A DNA stretch of 64,000 bases from Acrocarpospora corrugata (GTDB lineage Bacteria; Actinomycetota; Actinomycetes; Streptosporangiales; Streptosporangiaceae), in assembly GCF_009687845.1 (NCBI RefSeq), contig NZ_BLAD01000080.1:1-64000 (forward strand). The letters run 5' to 3'. Both the position numbers and the translations under genes were made by a program. Below the pieces are notes generated by a model. It was not told where the DNA came from, did not search any database, and worked only from the letters and a program-made list of their open reading frames with translations. The stretch's first letter is position 1. Each line of letters begins with the position of its first letter. Of this stretch, positions 45,556 through 53,535 are shown piece after piece.

Positions 45556-45596
45556 CGAAGGGCCCGGCTTGGTGTGCGCCGCAGCCGGGCCCTTCG
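45556..45596 (-). terminator. Terminator after P5
   Basis: Perfect 14-bp stem (45556-45569 with 45583-45596) with a 13-nt loop, sharing the GAAGGGCCCGGC core. Confidence 0.7.
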
Positions 45597-45619
45597 GTCT
45601 CTGGGGTTATCTGGGGTTG

Positions 45620-46807
45620 TTACGCGATGGAACCCGACCACAGGTTGGCCGCGTGCTTGTAGATGTCGTAGGTCTCCCCGTCGAAGTACGGCGAGAGGCT
45701 GGTGTCGATCCGGTCGTTGCCGTCGGTGTCGGAGACCGCGGCCGTCACGCCGTTCAGGAAGCCGCGGCGGGTGCTGTTGCTGTACTTGTAGAGCCAGGCA
45801 GAGCCCGACGAGCCCTCACCGGTGAAGCTGCACTTGATGCCGAGCAGCTCCTCCGCCTTGATGGCGGCGGCCGAGGCGCCGAAGGTCTTGCCGTAGCACC
45901 ACTTCTGGGTCTGGCCGGAGTAGGCGTAGTTGCCGTCCGGGTGCGAGCCGCTCGGGTAGCCGAACACGTAGTCGCTGACGGTGCGGCTCTGGTTCCAGGC
46001 GATGCCCTGGCCGCCGACGTTGTCGCCGAGGCGGCCGGCGTCGACGAACTTCCAGATGTAGTACTTGCTGCCGACCTTCTTGGTGTAGTGGCTGACCACC
46101 CACGGGTTGCTGCCGTAGCTGCGGTACTTGTCGTACTCGGTCTTGCTGACCTGCTTCCAGTCGCCGTCGACCGGGCCGCCGCTGTGCGGGGCCTTCAGGC
46201 CGTTGTAGACCGTGACGAAGGCGTAGTCGCGGTCGAAGTCCTCGTACACGTCGAAGTCGTAGTGGGTGAAGGCCTGCTTGCCCACGTAGATGCCCCACGG
46301 GGTCTTGCCCTGGTAGTAGCCGGGCACGAAGATCCAGTACTTCATGGTGGCCGCGTTGGACTCGGTGTCGTAGACGCAGTGGCCGGCCGTGGCGACCAGG
46401 TTGCGGTACTTGGACTGGAGCGAGGTGGCGGTGCACCAGTGCGGGTTCTTGTCGGCGTCCAGGAAGAAGACCTTGCCGGTGGTCTTGGGCAGGTTGACGT
46501 TCTTGGAGCTGGTGGGGCCGGCGCCGCCGATGGGCTCGACCTTGCCGGGCTTGCCGTCGGCGGCCGGGCCGCCCTTGGAGAGGTGCTTGGCGACGACCTT
46601 CGTCTCCACGTCGTAGGGAGTGGCCGCGAGGAGGTTGGCCTTACTCTGCGCGTACCAGAAGGCGACGACGTTCCAGGCGGCGATGCCGCTGCCGGCCAGC
46701 GGGTCGGCGGCGACGTCGTCGGCGGCCGCGGCGGGGGAGACCAGCGCGGCGCTCAGTAAGCCGGCTGACGCGGTGAGGAGGACGAGGTTCTTCGCACGGG
46801 TGTGCAT
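45620..46807 (-). CDS. Secreted protease homologue P5 (triad present, altered serine loop)
   Basis: A 395-aa secreted paralogue intermediate between the active and inactive members. His143 and Asp194 are present and the nucleophile loop is GSSGSAW, keeping Ser334 but with Gly-Pro changed to Ser-Ala. The active-site disulfide (Cys304, Cys326) is retained. It carries the variable aromatic insertion (about 203-256) seen in P2-P4. ATG at 46807 has AAGGAG 4 nt upstream. It follows P6 by only 73 bp and may share its transcript. Activity is uncertain. Confidence 0.9.
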   Translation of the reverse strand: MHTRAKNLVLLTASAGLLSAALVSPAAAADDVAADPLAGSGIAAWNVVAFWYAQSKANLLAATPYDVETKVVAKHLSKGGPAADGKPGKVEPIGGAGPTSSKNVNLPKTTGKVFFLDADKNPHWCTATSLQSKYRNLVATAGHCVYDTESNAATMKYWIFVPGYYQGKTPWGIYVGKQAFTHYDFDVYEDFDRDYAFVTVYNGLKAPHSGGPVDGDWKQVSKTEYDKYRSYGSNPWVVSHYTKKVGSKYYIWKFVDAGRLGDNVGGQGIAWNQSRTVSDYVFGYPSGSHPDGNYAYSGQTQKWCYGKTFGASAAAIKAEELLGIKCSFTGEGSSGSAWLYKYSNSTRRGFLNGVTAAVSDTDGNDRIDTSLSPYFDGETYDIYKHAANLWSGSIA

Positions 46808-46880
46808 GGGACTCCTTCAAGCCAGAGGGTGTGCTGGGATGAAGGTAAAGACCAGCGCCTTCAAGTGGCTTGCAGACCAC

Positions 46881-47936
46881 TTACCCGGTGGCCTGTTTGG
46901 CCGCCTCGTTGTAGACCCGCTGGGTGATGGCGTTGAAGAACGGCGTCGAGATCGCGTCCAGCCGGCCGTCGCCGTTGACGTTCCAGGTCAGGCTGGTCAC
47001 GCCGTTGAGGAACCCGGTCCGCCTGGCCCGGTCGTAGTTGAGCACCCAGGGGCCGCCGCTGGCCCCGGCGGTGAAGCCGCAGGAGCGCAGCAGCACGCCG
47101 TGGCTGAGCAGGTAGGTCGGCGCGGTCACGTACTTGCGGTCGGTGACCCCGCTACAGGCCCGGACCGCCTGCCCGTTGTACGGCCGGCTCCCGTCCGGAT
47201 GCGCCCCCGCCGGGTAGCCGAACGCGTTGACCGCCAGCGAGGTGCCCTTCGTCGCGGCGAATCGGAACGCGCCAACCTTGTCCTCCAGGCGGCCGACGTC
47301 GGTCCGCTGATAACCGCCCGAGGTGGTCTTCCAGGTGAAACCGCGGTGCACGGTGACGAACGCGTAGTCCCGGTCGAAGTCGCCCTTGCCGGGATAGTCC
47401 AGGTGCAGGAAGAGGGTGTGGCCGACGTAGATCCCGGCGTCGGTGCTGCCGTTGGCGTACGACGGGATGAAGATCCAGTTCTCCACCGGGCGGTTCTGCG
47501 GGAGCGAGTAGCCGCAGTGGCCGGCGGTGGCCACCAGGTTGCGGTTCTTGGAGTGCACCACCGAGCCGGAGCACCAGTACTCCTTGGCGCCGAGCTTGAA
47601 GAAGACCTTGCCGACCATGGGCGGCTCGCCGGGCTCCTTCTTCTTGGGAGCCTTGGCGGCTCTCTTGCCGGACGGCACGACCTCGGCGATCGAGGGGGCG
47701 GCCCGCGCGCTGGCGGAGGGCTTGGTGCTCGGCACGTACGTGCTCGCCGACCTGAGGCGTTCCGGCGTCCAGTACGCGGCGATCCGCTGCATCTCGGCGC
47801 TGGAAGAGCCGAGCGGGTACGTCACCACGTCGCCTGGAAGCTGGGTCTGGGGAGCCTGCGCGAGGGCCGGTCCCGACGCCACGAGCACGGCGGCCACGCT
47901 CACGCCGAGGGCGGTGAGGGGGGTTCGCCTGGACAT
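46881..47936 (-). CDS. Secreted trypsin-like serine protease P6 (intact triad)
   Basis: A 351-aa protease with a signal peptide (1-26), a Lys/Pro-rich propeptide segment (about 85-108) and an intact triad: His140, Asp190, Ser293 (TAGASGGPW). It is the most divergent array member, with a changed region before the serine loop and no variable insertion. ATG at 47936. It is probably the first gene of a P6-P5 unit. Confidence 0.9.
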   Translation of the reverse strand: MSRRTPLTALGVSVAAVLVASGPALAQAPQTQLPGDVVTYPLGSSSAEMQRIAAYWTPERLRSASTYVPSTKPSASARAAPSIAEVVPSGKRAAKAPKKKEPGEPPMVGKVFFKLGAKEYWCSGSVVHSKNRNLVATAGHCGYSLPQNRPVENWIFIPSYANGSTDAGIYVGHTLFLHLDYPGKGDFDRDYAFVTVHRGFTWKTTSGGYQRTDVGRLEDKVGAFRFAATKGTSLAVNAFGYPAGAHPDGSRPYNGQAVRACSGVTDRKYVTAPTYLLSHGVLLRSCGFTAGASGGPWVLNYDRARRTGFLNGVTSLTWNVNGDGRLDAISTPFFNAITQRVYNEAAKQATG

Positions 47937-48011
47937 CGGGGGGCCTTTCCGCTGGTGATATCGATCGTAAGGGGTGATTTTTCCAGATCAACAGGTGTTC
48001 GGCACACCTTC

Positions 48012-48036
48012 TTGGCCTTCTCGTTATGAAACAACG
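48012..48036 (-). promoter_or_regulatory. Shared upstream motif before P6
   Basis: On the minus strand GTTTCATAACGAGAAGG lies about 80-100 bp upstream of P6. A similar GTTTAACGAGAAAGG lies 90-113 bp upstream of P7 (49805-49828). Conservation at the same distance suggests a common promoter or operator. Confidence 0.4.
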
Positions 48037-48126
48037 GGAACCGAACGAGACTGGACTGCGTCAGATTTCCCCATGGTGCGGAGTGGGCGCTTGATCATCC
48101 TGTGACCCGGGGAGATCGTTGCGCTC

Positions 48127-48561
48127 ATGATCAAGCCGTCTGGCGGCCGTCTGGCCGCCCTGCTCGCCGCCACCATCATCGCGACCTGTACGGCGGCCAC
48201 GCCGCCGCCAGCGGTCCAGCCTGATATCTCCGCTGATAGCGCGCTACCCGGAAAAGTCAGGGCTTTCGTCCTCACCATCGCCAAATCCGACTCCCGGCGG
48301 CCGTTCACCCGGGTGGCGCTGTTGGCCTGCTCGCCGCCGCGCGGCACCCACCCCAAAGCCGCGGAGGCGTGCGCCAAACTGGCCAAGGTCAGGGGGGACC
48401 TCTCCGTGCTGGAGCCGGACGGCACCGTCTGCACGCTGATCTTCGATCCGGTCACGGTCACCGCCACCGGCAGCTGGGATGGTGGAACGTTCTCATTCGA
48501 GCGTACCTACGGGAACGCGTGCGAACTGCGCGCGATGACCGGCCCGATCTTCGACTTCTGA
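48127..48561 (+). CDS. Subtilisin-inhibitor-like (SSI family) secreted protease inhibitor
   Basis: A 144-aa secreted protein with a signal peptide, then an SSI-family domain. The four conserved cysteines (Cys68-Cys82 and Cys102-Cys132), the GTHPKAAEACAKL segment, FDPV after the reactive loop, and the terminal IFDF all match Streptomyces subtilisin inhibitors. By alignment the reactive-site P1 residue is Leu104 (CTL before IFDPV), suggesting chymotrypsin- or subtilisin-like targets. It is encoded on the plus strand between P6 and P7, opposite to the proteases. ATG at 48127 has GGGGAG about 12 nt upstream. Confidence 0.9.
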   Translation: MIKPSGGRLAALLAATIIATCTAATPPPAVQPDISADSALPGKVRAFVLTIAKSDSRRPFTRVALLACSPPRGTHPKAAEACAKLAKVRGDLSVLEPDGTVCTLIFDPVTVTATGSWDGGTFSFERTYGNACELRAMTGPIFDF

Positions 48562-48568
48562 CAGCGCG

Positions 48569-48600
48569 AAGGGCCCGGCTCAGGCGAGCCGGGCCCTTTT
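48569..48600. terminator. Bidirectional terminator between the inhibitor gene and P7
   Basis: Perfect 13-bp stem (48569-48581 with 48586-48598) followed by T on the plus strand; serves both convergent genes and has the array's GGGCCCGGC core. Confidence 0.8.
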
Positions 48601-48617
48601 TGGTCGCTATCGATGGA

Positions 48618-49715
48618 TCACTGGGTCCACCGGTTGGCCGCGACCTTGTAGACGTCGTAGGTCTCGCTGTTGAAGTACGGCGAGGACAGACGGTCGTACC
48701 GGTCGTTTCCGTCGGTGTCCCAGGCGATGCTGTTGACACCGTTGAGGTAGCCGGTGCGGCTCTTGCTCTTGTAGTTCAGGAGCAGGGGGCCGCCGCTGGC
48801 GCCCGCGGTCATGCCGCACTTGATCCCGATGTGCTCCTGCACGTTGAACTTGGCAGCAGCCGGCATCGGCGCGGTCTTGCCGTAGCACCACTTCATCGTC
48901 CGCCCGGTGAAGGGACGGTCGCCGTCGGGGTGCGGGCCCGCGGGGTAGCCGAAGGAGAACACGGTGACCTTGGTGCTGCGGTTCCAGGTGAAGCCCTGGC
49001 CGCCCACGTTGTCACCGAGCCGTCCGACCGGCGTCTTGGTGAGCTTCCCCTTGTCCCAGCTGACCTTGAATCCGGAGGCGACGTTGACGAACGCGTAGTC
49101 GTAGTCGAAGTCCTCCTTCACCACGAAGTCGTCGTGCGCCTGGTACCACTTGGCGGGGTAGATCCCGTACGGGGTCTTGCCCTCCCAGGCCTGGTTCCCA
49201 TCCCAGTACGACGGGATGAAGATCCAGTTGTCGTAGAACCGGTTGCTGGCGGGGTCGTACACGCAGTGTCCCGCGGTGGCGACGACGTTGCGGTACTTGC
49301 CCTGCAGCGAAGTACCCGAGCAGTACTTCCAGCTCTTCGGGTCGAAGGGGTTCTTGCCCGGCAGGGTGAAGAACACCCGGCCGACCGTGTTGGGCAGGTT
49401 GACCTGCTTGCTCTTGTTGGACGTCTTCGCCTCGCCGCCGATCGGCGGGACCAGGCCGGGCTTTCCGTCCGGCTCGGCCGAGCTGGGCTGGCCGGAACCC
49501 TTGACGGAGTTGCCCAGTTCCTCGGTGCGGTCCTTGGCCGCCCGAAGCCGCTCGGGCGTCCAGAACGCGGTGGCCGCGTCCGCGGTGGTGACGGCCGCCT
49601 TGGCGGTGACGTCCTGGGGGTCGGTCGCGGCGGCGGAGGTGCTGGCGCCGACGACGCCGAACGCGACCAGCGCGCCGGCGACGGGGATTGAGATACGCCG
49701 TGCTCGGGAGATCAA
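48618..49715 (-). CDS. Secreted trypsin-like serine protease P7 (intact triad)
   Basis: A 365-aa protease with a signal peptide (1-30) and intact triad: His150, Asp206 (DYDYAFV), Ser307 (TAGASGGPL). Both disulfides are present. It shares GRLGDNVGGQG with P2-P5 but has no variable insertion. The start is TTG at 49715 with AAAGGAG 5 nt upstream. It is the first gene of the array in the direction of transcription. Confidence 0.92.
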   Translation of the reverse strand: MISRARRISIPVAGALVAFGVVGASTSAAATDPQDVTAKAAVTTADAATAFWTPERLRAAKDRTEELGNSVKGSGQPSSAEPDGKPGLVPPIGGEAKTSNKSKQVNLPNTVGRVFFTLPGKNPFDPKSWKYCSGTSLQGKYRNVVATAGHCVYDPASNRFYDNWIFIPSYWDGNQAWEGKTPYGIYPAKWYQAHDDFVVKEDFDYDYAFVNVASGFKVSWDKGKLTKTPVGRLGDNVGGQGFTWNRSTKVTVFSFGYPAGPHPDGDRPFTGRTMKWCYGKTAPMPAAAKFNVQEHIGIKCGMTAGASGGPLLLNYKSKSRTGYLNGVNSIAWDTDGNDRYDRLSSPYFNSETYDVYKVAANRWTQ

Positions 49716-50100
49716 TGTGACTCCTTTCTTAACGAGTCCCGCGTGCTTGGACGGGCCGCGCGGGCACCCACCAGGGCACCGTCGTCGCGGCGATCCACCT
49801 CACGCCTTTCTCGTTAAACAGTTGGGACGAATTCGAGGGCACGTCCCAATCCAGAGGAAACGCATAGAACGTTAATGACCGTTCGCCGCGTCCGGCGCAG
49901 CTATAACGAGAAGGCTCCGCTTGGTGGCCCTTCCGTTATTCATAACCCCCGGTTATGAATTGTTCTCGCAGGTCACAGGCCTACCGGGAATCGGTTGACA
50001 AGTTATTCCGGGCCGGTCTCCATCGATTTCCATCCCGCTGGCAACAGGCGTCCCAAAAGTTTTGGTTGCCAGCCGCGCGCCGAAGGACCATGATTTCGCT
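49716..50100. other. Divergent promoter region of P7 and the 50101 gene
   Basis: No gene is visible. It contains the P6/P7-type motif (49805-49828, minus), the same TAACGAGAAGG core on the plus strand at about 49904-49914, and a perfect 10-bp inverted repeat with 3-nt spacer (49938-49960) that may be an operator or hairpin. Confidence 0.55.
49938..49960. repeat. AT-rich perfect inverted repeat
   Basis: ATTCATAACC, then CCC, then GGTTATGAAT. An AT-rich palindrome in GC-rich DNA between divergent genes, so probably a protein-binding site. Confidence 0.65.
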
Positions 50101-50955
50101 GTGGCAAGGTTCGACGTGATCGAACAGCGGCCGTCCAGGCGGCGCTGGATCGCGGGTGTGGTGATCGCGCTGGCGGTGGCGGTTCCGGTGGGAGGCGTGC
50201 TGCTCAGCCGGGAGACCCCCGCGCCCGAGCCGACGCCGACGCCGCTCCCCGCGCTGTCCACGTTCCGGCCGACGGTGAACATGGTGCATCCGGACGCGAG
50301 CGGCGGCGAAACCCGGACGATCAAGGTGGCCTTCCCGGACGGGAGCCGGGCCAGGGTCAGCTATCCGGCCGAGTTGCGCCTGGCCGAGCTGGGGCTGCGG
50401 CCGTACGCGACGGTGCTGATGGGGACCGCCTTCCGCGAGCTGGTCGCGCCCTATCAGGGCGACGCGGAGGTGGTCGCGGGCGGTCCCATGATCCGCCGGC
50501 TGACCCCGGCGGTGACGCTCTGGCCGCGCCAGGTCGGTGGCGGCGGGCAGATCCTGCTGTACGGCTTCGACGACTGGCGGATCACCCTCCGCGACCAGCC
50601 GATGCCGCTCACCTTCGAGGAGCGGCTCACCCTGGCCGAGAGCGTGCACGGCGAGGTGACCTCGGATGGCTTCCTCACCTTCCGTACGGATCCGCCGGTC
50701 AAGATGATGGAGCCGGGCAGGATCCTGGCCGGGCAGCCGGTCGGCCCGCAACTCTGGATCGGCGGCGGGGTCGGCCCGCTGGTGGTGATCGCGCCCATGC
50801 CGGACTGTGACGGCAGCTCCCGGATCGCGCCCGAGATCACCCGCAGGTCCGGCTCGTTCGGCATGACCTGCCGGGGCGACTACCAGGTGTCGGCGTCGGG
50901 CCGCCGCGACTTCGTGGCGCGGGCGCTCGAAGGCATCAGGATCCGTCCCGAGTAA
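50101..50955 (+). CDS. Membrane-anchored hypothetical protein
   Basis: A 284-aa protein with a basic N-terminus, one membrane helix (about 15-33), a Pro/Thr linker and an extracellular domain I cannot assign. Two Cys near the C-terminus (PDCDGSS and MTCRGD) could form a disulfide. GTG at 50101 is chosen; a TTG at 50062 would add 13 residues. Neither has a strong ribosome site. Confidence 0.65.
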   Translation: MARFDVIEQRPSRRRWIAGVVIALAVAVPVGGVLLSRETPAPEPTPTPLPALSTFRPTVNMVHPDASGGETRTIKVAFPDGSRARVSYPAELRLAELGLRPYATVLMGTAFRELVAPYQGDAEVVAGGPMIRRLTPAVTLWPRQVGGGGQILLYGFDDWRITLRDQPMPLTFEERLTLAESVHGEVTSDGFLTFRTDPPVKMMEPGRILAGQPVGPQLWIGGGVGPLVVIAPMPDCDGSSRIAPEITRRSGSFGMTCRGDYQVSASGRRDFVARALEGIRIRPE

Positions 50956-50964
50956 TGTTCTGGC

Positions 50965-51927
50965 ATGTTCGCTGTCACCGCCACGCAGACCGATCCCGAC
51001 AACCCGCTCAAGGGCCTGACGCTCGGCGAGCGCCCTGACCCGGTGGTCCCCGACGGCTGGACCACGGTCACGGTCCGCGCCGCCGCGCTCAACCACCACG
51101 ACCTGTGGACCCTGAAGGGCGTGGGGATCAGCCAGGACCGGCTGCCCATCGTGCTCGGCTGCGACGCGGCCGGGGTGGACGAGGACGGGCGCGAGGTCAT
51201 CGTGCACGCGGTCATCGGGACGCCGGTGCACGGGGACGAGACCCTCGACCCCAAGCGGTCACTGCTGTCGGAGAGCTACGACGGCGTGTTCGCGGAGCAG
51301 GTCGCGGTGCCGCGCGGCAACCTGGTGCCGAAACCTGCGGGGCTGTCATTCGAGGACGCGGCCTGCCTGCCGACGGCGTGGCTGACCGCCTACCGGATGC
51401 TGTTCGAGAAGGCCGGCGTGCAGCCGGGCGCGACCGTGCTGGTGCAGGGCGCCGGGGGCGGGGTGGCGACCGCGCTGATCGCGCTGGGGCGGGCGGGGGG
51501 ACTGCGGGTGTGGGCGACCAGCCGGTGGGCGGAGAAGCGGGAGCGGGCCCTGGAGCTGGGCGCTGACCGGGTGTTCGAAAGCGGCGCCCGGCTGCCCGAA
51601 CGGGTGGACGCGGTGATGGAGACCGTCGGGCTGGCCACCTGGGACCACTCGCTCAGCGCGGTGCGGCCGGGCGGGCGGGTGGTGATCTCCGGGGCGACCA
51701 GCGGCATGGTCGCGCCGACCAAGCTGGCCCAGGTCTTCTTCCAGCAGAAGTCGATCATCGGCTCGACCATGGGGACGCGGGAGCAGCTGGCCCGGCTGGC
51801 GGTCTTCCTGGACCAGACCGGGATCCGGCCGGTGATCGACCGGGTGCTGCCGCTGGACCGGGCCGCTGAGGGCTTCGCCGCGATGCACGCCGGTGAACTG
51901 TTCGGGAAGGTGGTCTTCACCACATAA
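50965..51927 (+). CDS. Zinc-binding-type MDR dehydrogenase (quinone oxidoreductase-like)
   Basis: A 320-aa medium-chain dehydrogenase/reductase with an N-terminal GroES-like fold (NHHDLWTLKG, LGCDAAGVD) and an NADP-binding motif (GAGGGVATALI). The structural-zinc cysteines are absent, suggesting a zinc-free oxidoreductase. Substrate unknown. Confidence 0.87.
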   Translation: MFAVTATQTDPDNPLKGLTLGERPDPVVPDGWTTVTVRAAALNHHDLWTLKGVGISQDRLPIVLGCDAAGVDEDGREVIVHAVIGTPVHGDETLDPKRSLLSESYDGVFAEQVAVPRGNLVPKPAGLSFEDAACLPTAWLTAYRMLFEKAGVQPGATVLVQGAGGGVATALIALGRAGGLRVWATSRWAEKRERALELGADRVFESGARLPERVDAVMETVGLATWDHSLSAVRPGGRVVISGATSGMVAPTKLAQVFFQQKSIIGSTMGTREQLARLAVFLDQTGIRPVIDRVLPLDRAAEGFAAMHAGELFGKVVFTT

Positions 51928-51947
51928 GTGAAGATTTACTTGGATAT

Positions 51948-52787
51948 ATGGAGACCACTCGCGTGGAACCGTTCGGGCCCGGCTCGCTGCTCTGGGAGGG
52001 CATGGGCGACCGGCGGCTGATGCTGGTGCTCGGCGGCGCGCTGGTCATGCAGGTGATGCACCCGCAGATCGGCGCGGCCGTGGGCCAGCAGTCGGTCTAC
52101 CGGACCGATCCGTGGGGGCGGCTGGACCGCTCGCTCACCTCGCTGCTCACCTGGGTGTACGGCGGCCCACGGGCGATCGAGGAGGGCCGCCGCCTCCGGG
52201 AACTCCACAAGGACATCAGCGGCGTCGACCACCAGGGCCGGAAATATCACGCCCTGTCGGCGGAGCCGTACGCGTGGGTGCACCTGACCGCGTTCGAGCG
52301 GACGGTCACCGTGGCCCGCTACTTCGGCACGGAGCTCACCCCGGAGCAGGAGCGGCGGACCTACGAGGAGGTCAAGCACCTCGGGCGGATCCTCCAGGTG
52401 CCGGAACGCATGTTCCCGGCCACCGTCGCCGACTACTGGACGTACTTAGACGACATGGTGGCCAACACGCTGGAGGATCATCCGACCGCGCACGACGTGC
52501 TCGACTCGGCCCGGCGGGTGGGGGCGCCGCCGTACCTGCCGGGGGTGCTCAGGCGGCTGTGGGGACAGCATGCGCTGGGGGCGAACCGGGTCAACCTGTT
52601 CCTGATCGTGGGGACGCTGCCGCCGGCCGTCCGGGACCGGCTCGGGCTGGACTGGTCGGCCGCCGACGAGCGCCGGTTGCGGCGGCTCGGCCGGATGGTG
52701 GCCGCCGTCGCGCCCCGGCTGCCCGAACGGCTGCGTTACCTGCCGATCGCGTACCAGGCCAGAGTTAGGAGTCGAGGCGGGATTTGA
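51948..52787 (+). CDS. MpaB-type oxygenase (DUF2236)
   Basis: A 279-aa protein of the oxygenase MpaB/latex-clearing-protein family (GGALVMQVMHPQIGAAV and WVHLTAFE regions with candidate heme-binding His). Some members are b-type heme proteins acting on polyisoprenoids or peptides. It follows the MDR gene by 20 bp and overlaps the convergent PadR gene by 23 bp. Confidence 0.82.
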   Translation: METTRVEPFGPGSLLWEGMGDRRLMLVLGGALVMQVMHPQIGAAVGQQSVYRTDPWGRLDRSLTSLLTWVYGGPRAIEEGRRLRELHKDISGVDHQGRKYHALSAEPYAWVHLTAFERTVTVARYFGTELTPEQERRTYEEVKHLGRILQVPERMFPATVADYWTYLDDMVANTLEDHPTAHDVLDSARRVGAPPYLPGVLRRLWGQHALGANRVNLFLIVGTLPPAVRDRLGLDWSAADERRLRRLGRMVAAVAPRLPERLRYLPIAYQARVRSRGGI

Positions 52788-53535
52788 TCCGGGTCGCGGC
52801 CTCGTCCAGGATGGCCCGGCAGGCGGCCAGATCGGCCTCTGACAGCCGGGTCTCGGCCGCCGCGGAGCGGAGGTCGGAGACGAAGTCGGCCAGTGCGTGG
52901 CCGAGCGAGGCGTCGTTGGCGGTCGCCCGCTCCTCGGAGACCCCGCCGGGCCGTTCTGGGCCGAACGGGAAGCCGGTCATCGACCAGGTGTCGGTCCAGA
53001 TCCGCCGCCACTCGGTCTTCCAGCGTTCGGTCTCCTCCCGCCACTGCCGCTTCTGCCGCCGCCACTCGTCCTTCTGCTCGTCCCGCTGGCGCTGCCACTC
53101 GTGCTTCTGGTCGCGCCAGGCGTCCCTGGTCTCCCTGGCGCTGTCCGGGTTGATGTTGCGGGCCATCTGGGTGAGTTCGTGGCGGAGCGAGCGCACGGTC
53201 TGCCGCACGTCCTCGCCCACCTCGCGGGCGATGTCCTGGACCGAGGCGGTGAGCTCGCGCTCCAGCTCGGCCAGCTCGTCCATCCGGTCGGCCAGCTCGG
53301 CCCGGCCGAGGTCGGTGAGGGTGAACACCTTCTTGCCCTCCACCACCTCGTGGGTGACCAGGCCCTCCTCCTCCAGCCGGGCCAGCCGGGGGTAGATCGT
53401 GCCGGGGGAGGGGGAGTAGACGCCGAGGAACCGGTCCTGGAGCAGCCGGATCACTTCGTAACCGTGCCGCGGGCTCTCCTCCAGCAGCTTCAGCAGATAG
53501 AGCCGGAGCCGTCCATGCCCGAAAACGGGACTCAT
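52765..53535 (-). CDS. PadR-family regulator with Trp/Arg/Gln-rich C-terminal helix
   Basis: A 256-aa PadR repressor: winged helix at 1-90 (HGYEVIRLL, SPGTIYPRLARLEEEGLV), a dimerising coiled coil, then an unusual segment (about 150-195) with repeated QKxEWRRQ-like units that should form a long amphipathic helix. It is coupled to the DUF4097 gene (ATGA overlap). It probably represses its own operon. Confidence 0.88.
   Translation of the reverse strand: MSPVFGHGRLRLYLLKLLEESPRHGYEVIRLLQDRFLGVYSPSPGTIYPRLARLEEEGLVTHEVVEGKKVFTLTDLGRAELADRMDELAELERELTASVQDIAREVGEDVRQTVRSLRHELTQMARNINPDSARETRDAWRDQKHEWQRQRDEQKDEWRRQKRQWREETERWKTEWRRIWTDTWSMTGFPFGPERPGGVSEERATANDASLGHALADFVSDLRSAAAETRLSEADLAACRAILDEAATRIKSRLDS

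Larger units (their letters stand above)
45177..45619 (-). other. P4 upstream region: conserved leader, CRP box, P5 terminator
   Basis: No gene is visible in 443 bp. The shared leader lies at 45177-45242, a CAGT-TG-ACTG element at about 45327-45336 may be a relic of the P2/P3 inverted repeat, a CRP-type box lies at 45454-45469, and the P5 terminator at 45556-45596. Outside the leader the sequence has diverged from the P2 and P3 regions. Confidence 0.65.

Noticed and set aside
48127-48561. Lipoprotein status of the SSI-like inhibitor (Cys21 in IATC)
   Set aside because: Thr before the Cys does not fit a lipobox, and SSI proteins are normally soluble and secreted.
39394-49715. The protease array as a mobile element or prophage cargo
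   Set aside because: I find no transposase, integrase, terminal inverted repeats or tRNA-associated attachment site around it; tandem duplication explains it.
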